Of a DNA stretch of 64,000 nt, positions 55,611 through 62,241 are shown one piece after another. Made by a program: the position numbers and the translations under genes. Source of the stretch: Pseudomonas sp. Bc-h. GTDB lineage: Bacteria > Pseudomonadota > Gammaproteobacteria > Pseudomonadales > Pseudomonadaceae. Location of the stretch: contig NZ_MUIN01000002.1 in assembly GCF_002080045.1 (NCBI RefSeq), positions 526,127-590,126 of the forward strand, written 5' to 3'. The number at the start of each line of letters is the position of its first letter. Position 1 is the first letter of the stretch. The notes beneath the pieces are model-generated. The model searched no databases, was not told where the DNA came from, and was given only the letters and a program-made list of their open reading frames with translations.

Positions 55611-56417
55611 TCAATCGAGCTTGTCGCTTTCAACGTGCCATTTGGCGAGCAACTGGGTGTAGCTGCCGTCGCTGTGCATGTCGCTCATCACTTGCTGCAC
55701 GGCGACCGTCAGCTGCGGATCGTCTTTGCGGATGCCGAGCCCGGTGAGAATCCGACTGAACGCCGGCACGCCTTCCTGAAACAGGTCAGGCGCCATGGCG
55801 GCGTAGTAACCGGCGGTTTCCACGGTAGTGCCGTAGGCGTCGACCTGGCTGATGCGCAGGGCCTGGAAGGCGTCGGTGTCGGTGTTGTAGACCACCAGTT
55901 TCAGCGGCGGCTTGCCGGCCTTGGTCAGGCTTTCGTTCTGGGTGTCGAGCAGGGTCTTGATGGTCGAACCGTTGAGCACCGCGACCTTGTGCCCGGACAG
56001 ATCGTCCAGCGTCTTGATGCCTTTGGGGTTGCCCTTGGGCACAACCACCGACTGGCTGGAATACATGTAGTTGACGATGTTGATCACTTCGCGGCGTTCA
56101 GGCTTGTCGAACAGCTGATCGACGATCATGTCGCACTGCTGCGCCAGCAAAGCCGGCACCAGCCCGGAAAACGGAATGACCCGCCACTCGACTTTCTTGC
56201 CGCCCAGGCGCTTGGCGATTTCCAGGCCCAGATCGATGGTCAGACCCACCGGCTTCTGCGCGGCATCGAACGACACCAAGGGAGGTGAGTCCATGCCGGA
56301 GCAGTAGGTGATTTTGTCGACCTTTTGCAGTCGGTCCGGCACGGTCGGGGTCGCGAACACCAGCGGTGCACACAGACTCAGGGAAACGAGGGCGGCCAGC
56401 GCGGCGGGTTTATGCAT
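55611..56417 (-). CDS. Family 3 periplasmic amino acid-binding protein
   Basis: A 268-residue periplasmic protein: signal peptide about residues 1-22 (ALVSLSLCAPLVFA), then the SBP_bac_3 fold (MDSPPLVSFDAAQKPVGLTIDLGLEIAKRLGGKKVEWRVIPFSGLVPALLAQQCDMIV). It matches the permease and ATPase that follow. First gene of the operon after the GntR regulator. Confidence 0.9.
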   Translation of the reverse strand: MHKPAALAALVSLSLCAPLVFATPTVPDRLQKVDKITYCSGMDSPPLVSFDAAQKPVGLTIDLGLEIAKRLGGKKVEWRVIPFSGLVPALLAQQCDMIVDQLFDKPERREVINIVNYMYSSQSVVVPKGNPKGIKTLDDLSGHKVAVLNGSTIKTLLDTQNESLTKAGKPPLKLVVYNTDTDAFQALRISQVDAYGTTVETAGYYAAMAPDLFQEGVPAFSRILTGLGIRKDDPQLTVAVQQVMSDMHSDGSYTQLLAKWHVESDKLD

Positions 56418-56516
56418 GACGAAAGCTCCGATTTCGGTAAGAAAGTAAGGGCAGTTCTGAACGTCGATACAGGTGGTGCTGACGGCGGGCTGCAGGCCCG
56501 CTTCTGGTTTGAGGTT

Positions 56517-57191
56517 TCAGGCAGTCTGTTGCTGTTCGAGAAAGGCGATCAGGCTCGGCACTGTGCCCTCGATGTGATCGCGCAGGATCCGCTCGGCCTG
56601 CTCGGCATCGCCTGAACGCAGCGCATCGAGGATCACCGCGTGCTCGTCGCGGGCACTGAGGGGTTTTTCGCCGTGCTCCAGCCAGACCCGCATGTGCGGC
56701 TCGATCACGGTGTACAGCGCCGAAATCTGCCGCATCAGCCGCGAGCGCTCACTGATGCTGCACAGGTATTCGTGAAACTGACGATGACGGCTGACCCATT
56801 CGGAACTGTCGTCGCGGTAGTCGTCCATGTCGTCGAGCAGACGCTCGAGGCGCGTCAGGTGCCGCTCGGTGATTTTCGGCACCGCGACGCGAATCGCCAG
56901 CCCTTCCAGCGCGCTGCGCATCTCGAAGACTTCGCGCATCTCGTCGATGTTCAGCCCGCTGACCACCGCCCCGCGATTGGGCCGCAGGGTAACCAGGCCG
57001 TCGGCGGCCAGGCGCCTGAAAGCTTCGCGCACCGGCATGCGGCTCATGCCGATTTCGCTGGCGATGTCCTCGGCGATCAGCCGCTGGCCCATGCGGTAGG
57101 TGCCCTTGCAGATGGCGTCGAGGAGAAAGGCATAGGCCTCCTCTTCGGCAGTGACGGGTTGGCGTTCGGCGAATCCAGGTACAAGGCGCAT
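56517..57191 (-). CDS. GntR/FadR-subfamily transcriptional regulator 2
   Basis: A 224-residue regulator: winged HTH (FLLDAICKGTYRMGQRLIAEDIASEIGMSRMPVREAFRRLAADGLVTLRPNRGAVVSG) plus FCD domain (with HRQFHEYL and a final HIEGTVPSLIAFLEQQ). ATG 57191 with AAAAGGTAAC upstream is chosen over 57281. It heads the transport operon. A perfect palindrome lies immediately upstream (57212-57235), a likely autoregulatory site. Confidence 0.88.
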   Translation of the reverse strand: MRLVPGFAERQPVTAEEEAYAFLLDAICKGTYRMGQRLIAEDIASEIGMSRMPVREAFRRLAADGLVTLRPNRGAVVSGLNIDEMREVFEMRSALEGLAIRVAVPKITERHLTRLERLLDDMDDYRDDSSEWVSRHRQFHEYLCSISERSRLMRQISALYTVIEPHMRVWLEHGEKPLSARDEHAVILDALRSGDAEQAERILRDHIEGTVPSLIAFLEQQQTA

Positions 57192-57211
57192 GGCGTTACC
57201 TTTTGAATTTC

Positions 57212-57235
57212 TGTATCCAATCATCCACGGATACA
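57212..57235. promoter_or_regulatory. Palindromic operator candidate for GntR 2
   Basis: TGTATCC-N10-GGATACA, perfect 7-bp arms, starting 21 bases upstream of the gntR 2 ATG. It is a plausible GntR operator and different from the TTGTCATACA type of the neighbouring regulon. Confidence 0.55.
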
Positions 57236-57422
57236 CAAAAGCAAAAGCAGTGCCAGCCTCGCAGATCCGGGGGCAATTCAATGAAAGGAAAGGAATTTGC
57301 TGAGCGCAGGCTAGCGAGGTTGCACGGGGGCGCTGCTACTTATCGGAGCAGGCATGGCAAAAGCGCGCACAACCGGGGGGCAGTGGTGTGCGTTTGGGAA
57401 CGGGCGGGTGAAGGAAAACCGG

Positions 57423-57701
57423 TTACGGGTGACGGATCACCGATTCGATCTGCAGCATGGCCGGCAGCAGCGCTTCGGCGATCTCCTCGGCTTTGGGCGT
57501 CGGTTGCATCTTGCGATTGCGCCGCAGGAACAGCGGATCGTCGAAGCATTGGCGCAGACGCACCAGCGAACCGCTGACCGCCGGCTGGGTAACCCGCAGA
57601 TGGCGGGCTGCCTCGCTGACGCTGCGTTCACGGAACACCACCAGAAAGGTCAGTAGCAGGTTAAGGTCGATGCCCAGCAGGATATCTTCATTCAGGGACA
57701 T
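57423..57701 (-). pseudogene. LysR-family regulator, truncated after the DNA-binding domain
   Basis: A 92-residue ORF containing the complete LysR helix-turn-helix (LDLNLLLTFLVVFRERSVSEAARHLRVTQPAVSGSLVRLRQCFDDPLFLRRNRKM) and part of the linker, then a stop. LysR regulators are about 300 residues; only about 230 bases remain before gntR 2 and I see no effector domain in any frame. It is most likely a deletion remnant, though a small DNA-binding protein might still be made. It starts one base after the monooxygenase stop codon. Confidence 0.75.
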
Positions 57702-57702
57702 G

Positions 57703-58011
57703 TCAGGTCACCGCGCTCGAATGGACGACGAAGCTGTTGAACTGAATATGGCTGATGGCGCCGCTGTTGAGCAACTCCATGAAACCGGTCAGCTCGGGAT
57801 GGGCGAAATGCGCTTGCATCTGGGATTCTGACTGCCAGTAGCCGCTGACGATCCATGACGCATCGTCGTTTTTTCCGGGGGTCAGTGTGTAGGCGACGCA
57901 CGGGGTCGTGCTGTTCAACACCTCAAGCATCCGCGGCACACGGGCGCCGACTTCACTGGAACGACCTTGAGTGGCGTGTATTTCCACGGTGTTGATGGCC
58001 GAGACAAGCAT
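57703..58011 (-). CDS. Antibiotic biosynthesis monooxygenase (ABM)-like protein
   Basis: A 102-residue ferredoxin-like-fold protein: MLVSAINTVEIHATQGRSSEVGARVPRMLEVL, WIVSGYWQSESQMQAHFAHPELTGFMELL. Related ABM/YgiN-type proteins act on quinols or as small oxygenases. The start is ambiguous between two adjacent ATGs (58014 and 58011) after an AGGAG; 58011 has the better spacing. Substrate unknown. Confidence 0.7.
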   Translation of the reverse strand: MLVSAINTVEIHATQGRSSEVGARVPRMLEVLNSTTPCVAYTLTPGKNDDASWIVSGYWQSESQMQAHFAHPELTGFMELLNSGAISHIQFNSFVVHSSAVT

Positions 58012-58913
58012 CATCCTCTCCTGCGATAAATGATCGGGCAAGTTTGACGTCCGGAAGGTCCCGGATAAACCACAGGTTTGGAGTTTCAGCGTTGCGGATT
58101 AAGCGACAATTAAACTGTCCCTCCGCGGTCAGTCAGAGGGTTTGTAGCAGCACGGCTTGTGTGTCGTCTCGGCGCCGAGGAAAAACGCCAAGGCTCATCT
58201 GATCGTTCCCACGCTCCGCGTGGTAACGCAGTGTGCGACGCTCCGTGTCAATCTGGACGCAGAGCGTCCTGCCTTGCATTCCCACGCCGAGCCTGGGAAC
58301 GATCAACTGAAGACCGATGCGATCCCTGTGGGAGAAGCCGGAGCTGTGCGACGGCAGCGATGCGATGGGTCAGTTGACGAATGGGTTGCCCTGAACCACC
58401 GCATCGTCCGATCGCGGCCCGGGCTGTCGCACGGCTCCAGCATCTCCCACAGGATCGGGGATGAATTCCAAACCTCGACCCAACACAAAACTCCGTATTG
58501 ATCTGGACGCAGAGCGTCCTGCCATGCATTCCCACGCAGAGCGTGGGAACGATCAATTGAAGACCTCTGCGATCCCTGTGGGAAAAGCCGGAGCCGTGCG
58601 ACGGCAGCGATGCGGTGGGTCAGTTGACGAACGGGTTAGCTGAACCACCGCATCGTCCGATCGCGGCCCGGGCTGTCGCACGGCTCCAGCATCTCCCACA
58701 GGATCGGGGTTGAACTCCAAATCTCGACCCAACACAAAACTCCGTATTGATCTGGACGTAGAGCGTCCTGCCATGCATTCCCATGAAGAGCCTGGGAACG
58801 ATCAGCTGAGACCGATGCTTTCCCTGTGGGAGAAGCCGGCTTGTCGGCGGCGTCGTATTCAATATCGCAACCGCCGGCAAGCCGTGCTGATACCGGATCA
58901 ACCCTCAACGTAT
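58012..58913. other. Intergenic region, ~900 bp, filled by tandem repeats
   Basis: Apart from the tandem repeat described separately, 58030-58200 is unremarkable AT-moderate sequence, and 58820-58910 holds a hairpin-like AAGCCGGCTTGTCGGCGGCG / CCGCCGGCAAGCCGTGCT pair. I see no gene; the ORFs in this stretch simply read the repeats. Confidence 0.6.
58245..58825. repeat. Tandem ~250-bp repeats, about 2.3 copies
   Basis: A unit beginning ATCTGGACGCAGAGCGTCCTG recurs at 58251, 58501 and 58750 (spacing 250 and 249). Each carries GCATTCCCACGCxGAGC-TGGGAACGATCA (a REP-type hairpin) and an AGAAGCCGGAGCxGTGCGAC GGCAGCGATG segment. Copies 1 and 2 are nearly identical; copy 3 is truncated. Confidence 0.85.
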
Positions 58914-59321
58914 TCAGAAATTCCCTTTCAGCGCCTCCAGGCCACCTTCATAGATGCCTTGAAACAGCGTTTCGGCCTCGGCATCGGGGATGCCGTTCGG
59001 GGTGAACACTCCGGACCACTCCACCACTGCCGCGTTATCGCCATCGGCGCTGACTTTGAGTGTCGCCAGATAGCCCGTCACCGGAAACGGCCCCTGGGTG
59101 ATCGAGTAGCTGTAAGTGCGCGCCTGATTGTCGTAGGTCTCCAAACGTTCGCTGATCTCAGCGCCGTCCTGAGTAGTCAGATGACGAATGCGGCCGCCTT
59201 CGTCAGGTACGCTCTTGGCAATGAACGGCAGCCAGTCCGGCAGTGCAAGAAAACCGCCCGCCAGTTGCCAGATTTTGTCCGCCGAGACCGGGATGCGAAC
59301 GGTTGCAGAGGCTTTAGCCAT
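58914..59321 (-). CDS. SRPBCC (START/Bet v1-like) family protein
   Basis: A 135-residue polyketide-cyclase/SRPBCC protein: ATVRIPVSADKIWQLAGGFLALPDWLPFIAKSV at the start and a final helix (AEAETLFQGIYEGGLEALKGNF). The fold makes a hydrophobic pocket; the ligand is unknown. It lies 20 bases downstream of the SDR gene start region on the same strand and may be co-transcribed with it. Confidence 0.85.
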   Translation of the reverse strand: MAKASATVRIPVSADKIWQLAGGFLALPDWLPFIAKSVPDEGGRIRHLTTQDGAEISERLETYDNQARTYSYSITQGPFPVTGYLATLKVSADGDNAAVVEWSGVFTPNGIPDAEAETLFQGIYEGGLEALKGNF

Positions 59322-59341
59322 GATGATTCTCCAGTAATTGT

Positions 59342-60139
59342 TCAGATAGCTAGGCTGTCGACGACGCCGCCATCGACACGCAAGGCAGCGCCGGTGGTTG
59401 CCGAAGACAAGGGAGATGCAAGGTACGCCACCAGATTGGCGACCTCGTCCACCTCCGCGGCGCGCTGGATGATAGACGATGGCCGTGCGCGACGAACGAA
59501 GTGATCGGCCTCATCGCGGGCACTGCGCCCGGATTGGGCGATGGCGTCCTTGAGCATTTCTTCGACGCCGTCGGTGAAGGTCGGCCCCGGCAGGATCGCG
59601 TTGACCGTAACCCCGGTGCCCGCCAGGCGCTTGGCCAGGCCGTGGGAAACCGCGAGATTGGCAGCCTTGGTGGTGCCGTAGTTGATCATGTTGGCCGGAA
59701 TCGCCACGCCGGATTCCGAGGAGACAAAGATCACCCGGCCCCATTTGTTGGCCACCATGTCGTTCACGTACTGCCGCGCCAGACGCACGCCGGAGATCAC
59801 GTTCACTTCATAGAAGCGCGCCCACTCCTCGTCCGGGGTGTCGAAGAAATCCACCTCGTTGAAGATTCCCAGATTGTTCACCAGGATGTCGGCGCGCGGC
59901 TCGGCGGCGAACAGTACTTGCGCGCCTTCGGCGCTGCCCAGGTCCGCGACCACACCACGCAATTGAGCCTCTGGCACGTCGCGTTTGATGGCAGCGATGG
60001 CTTCGTCGACCTTGCTCGCCGCCCGCCCGATGATCACCACGGTTGCGCCGGACATTGCCAGCGCCTTGCCGATGCCCAGGCCGATGCCGGCAGTCGAGCC
60101 GCTGACGATCGCCAGCTTTCCAGTCAAGTCGATTTTCAT
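59342..60139 (-). CDS. Short-chain dehydrogenase/reductase
   Basis: A 265-residue SDR: cofactor motif SGSTAGIGLGIGKALAMSG, ADILVNNLGIF, catalytic Ser in VSSESGVAI and Tyr/Lys in INYGTTKAANLA. The extended insertion in the loop near residue 190-215 (LKDAIAQSGRSARDEADHFVRRARPSSIIQR) is a feature of a distinct SDR group. It precedes the SRPBCC gene by 20 bases; both may modify the same small molecule. Confidence 0.86.
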   Translation of the reverse strand: MKIDLTGKLAIVSGSTAGIGLGIGKALAMSGATVVIIGRAASKVDEAIAAIKRDVPEAQLRGVVADLGSAEGAQVLFAAEPRADILVNNLGIFNEVDFFDTPDEEWARFYEVNVISGVRLARQYVNDMVANKWGRVIFVSSESGVAIPANMINYGTTKAANLAVSHGLAKRLAGTGVTVNAILPGPTFTDGVEEMLKDAIAQSGRSARDEADHFVRRARPSSIIQRAAEVDEVANLVAYLASPLSSATTGAALRVDGGVVDSLAI

Positions 60140-60499
60140 GTTGTACCTCTATAAATGTGGATTGGCCGACACGGGTTTTTCGTAGCGCCTCTGGCCTGTC
60201 GCCTGAGCGGCGACCTTGGGACACAGAGTAAGGCAGGCAGTAAAGACCGTCCAAGACGCAATTTAGAACGCTTGATTCCCTCAAGGTCTCAACCTGCCAA
60301 ATTTAAACCGGTTTGGCTAAGCGTTTGCCTTCAGTTGCGTGGGAAACAGCCGACAAACATGTCTGAACTGATACAAATGCGACTCACTGTCCGCAGAAAA
60401 CAAAAACAGACGACCCGATGCCCCGATTGCCGGGTCCACCTCGTTAGCTCGACTCAGGCGCACGCCCGCTTTGGCGCCGCCACTGCCAAGGAAGCCAAG
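60140..60499. other. Intergenic region before the Ser/Thr-rich protein
   Basis: 360 bases with both divergent promoters. An open frame continues upstream of the gene at 60500 but has no family-like content and lacks an RBS. No hrp box is present. Confidence 0.45.
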
Positions 60500-61363
60500 A
60501 TGATCGTCAACAATACTTCCAGCGCTGCCCTCGCCGCCTATTCCAGCGCAGCCGCACGCAAGACATCGACAGACACCAGCAGCGCCCGCAACAGCACTGA
60601 TCAAACCGCAGACACCGCCCAGCCCGGCAATACCGAGTCGGTGCGCCTGTCCAGCACCTCAACCAGCTACAGCAACGCCATCGCCAACTACTCGCCCTAC
60701 TTCCCGGTGCGTTCGGGCATGGCCGCCGATGCCCTGGTGCTGGGTGTCTCCCAGCCCGGCGCAACGTCCAGTTCGAAAGACAAGACCTTCGCCGACGTGG
60801 CCAGTGACGCCCGCAAACGCATGGACGAGAAATACGCGCTGATGAAGGATAGCGGCAAACCCTACGATGGCTCGGACACCGACCGGAATTCGCTGATGGG
60901 CGATCTGGACCGCCGCTCGCTGAACGCTGTGGCGACCAACGAAGGTGGCCAGTTCAGCACTGCAGAACAGGCTGCGGCCAAAGGTTTGATGCGCCAACAG
61001 GAGCGTTTGGCCACCGGGTATTACAGCGGCCCTGCCGACCAGCAAAAGAATTTTACCGATCCCTACGCCAACCACCCGATCGGTCGCGCCAAGGCAGCGC
61101 TGGGCTTTCTCGACAACATGACTGCGGAAGAAAAAACCGACCCGCAATGGCTGATCCAGCACCAGACCCTGAGCGACGCCCTGGCCCAGACCGGGACTGA
61201 AGATTCGACGACGAATAAAGACAAAGGCCATTTCCACAACCTGTCGGAGGTGCTGGCGGGGATCGATACCGACGGATCGGAAAGCAAGAAGGCAGGCAGC
61301 GAGGAAGGCTCGACCAGCTATGTGTTCGAGCAGGTACAGGCGGCGTTGCGGGCGATGCAGTAG
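60500..61363 (+). CDS. Ser/Thr-rich hypothetical protein
   Basis: A 287-residue protein, not recognised. The N-terminal ~60 residues are rich in Ser, Thr and Ala (MIVNNTSSAALAAYSSAAA...) with no hydrophobic signal and no Cys, somewhat like secretion leaders of type III substrates. A conserved-looking middle has DKTFADVASDARKRMDEKYALMKDSGKPYD and KAALGFLDNMTAEEKTDPQWLIQHQTL; the C-terminus ends SYVFEQVQAALRAMQ. AAGGA seven bases upstream supports ATG 60500. No hrp box precedes it. Related proteins are likely in other pseudomonads, but I cannot name the family. Confidence 0.7.
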   Translation: MIVNNTSSAALAAYSSAAARKTSTDTSSARNSTDQTADTAQPGNTESVRLSSTSTSYSNAIANYSPYFPVRSGMAADALVLGVSQPGATSSSKDKTFADVASDARKRMDEKYALMKDSGKPYDGSDTDRNSLMGDLDRRSLNAVATNEGGQFSTAEQAAAKGLMRQQERLATGYYSGPADQQKNFTDPYANHPIGRAKAALGFLDNMTAEEKTDPQWLIQHQTLSDALAQTGTEDSTTNKDKGHFHNLSEVLAGIDTDGSESKKAGSEEGSTSYVFEQVQAALRAMQ

Positions 61364-61399
61364 GAGCTCCATACCCGATTTCGCGGTGAACACAAGACC

Positions 61400-61427
61400 T
61401 GTGGGAGGGAGCTTGCTCCCTCCCACA
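61400..61427. terminator. Perfect 13-bp hairpin, REP-like terminator
   Basis: TGTGGGAGGGAGC-TT-GCTCCCTCCCACA, between two convergent genes. This Pseudomonas repeat often lies after operons. Confidence 0.75.
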
Positions 61428-61506
61428 ATGGACCGTGTGTGCCGTTGCAACCATCGTTCATCAGGCAACACGGTCCGTGCGACGCCATCGCTGGCGCCAC
61501 TCGATC

Positions 61507-62127
61507 TTACTTGTTGAACGCCGAGTAGCTGTTCATCAGGTTGCGGTAGTTCGGGATGCGCTGGGACAACAGGTTGGCCAGGCCTTCCATGTCGTTGCGC
61601 CAGTCGCGTTGCAGCTCGCACGCCACCGAGAACCAGTTCATCAGCTGCGCGCCGGCTGCCGTCATGCGCGCCCAGGCCGCTTTCTGCACCACGTCGTTGA
61701 AGGTGCCGGAAGCATCGGTGACCACGAACACGTCGAAGCCTTCTTCCAGCGCACACAGGGTCGGGAACGCCACGCAAACGTCAGTCACGACACCGGCGAT
61801 GATCAGCTGCTTGCGGCCGGTGGCCTTGATCGCCTTGACGAAGTCTTCGTTGTCCCAGGCGTTGATCTGGCCAGGGCGTGCGATGTACGGCGCGTCCGGG
61901 AACATCTCTTTCAACTCAGGCACCAGCGGGCCGTTCGGACCGGATTCGAAGCTGGTGGTCAGGATGGTCGGCAGCTTGAAGAACTTGGCGCAGTCAGCCA
62001 GTGCCAGCACGTTGTTCTTGAACTCGTTCGGCGAGAAGTCCTGCACCAGCGAGATCAGACCGGTCTGGTGATCGACCAGCAGAACCACGGCATCGTTGAT
62101 ATCCAAACGCTTGTAGGGAACGGTCAT
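61507..62127 (-). CDS. Isochorismatase-like cysteine hydrolase (YcaC-type)
   Basis: A 206-residue hydrolase: catalytic Asp in LLVDHQTG, Lys in KAIKATGRKQLIIAGVVTDVCVAFP with nucleophile Cys in TDVCVA. It is closest to YcaC-type proteins of unknown substrate. ATG 62127 (GGAG six bases upstream) is preferred over the overlapping ATG 62139. It follows the amidohydrolase gene by about 115 bases on the same strand, so the two may be co-transcribed. Confidence 0.88.
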   Translation of the reverse strand: MTVPYKRLDINDAVVLLVDHQTGLISLVQDFSPNEFKNNVLALADCAKFFKLPTILTTSFESGPNGPLVPELKEMFPDAPYIARPGQINAWDNEDFVKAIKATGRKQLIIAGVVTDVCVAFPTLCALEEGFDVFVVTDASGTFNDVVQKAAWARMTAAGAQLMNWFSVACELQRDWRNDMEGLANLLSQRIPNYRNLMNSYSAFNK

Positions 62128-62241
62128 GATTGACTCCATTGAGTGTGTGTCAGGTGTGTGCGGTTGCCAGCCAACGGCGCTGACGGAGTGCCTCGCCGAT
62201 CATTGCCGGCGAGGCGTTTCATGCTCTGTATCGCGTAGGCG

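Noticed and set aside
58157..58908. ORFs inside the 250-bp tandem repeats
   Set aside because: They repeat with the unit and consist of REP-like sequence, so they are not genes.
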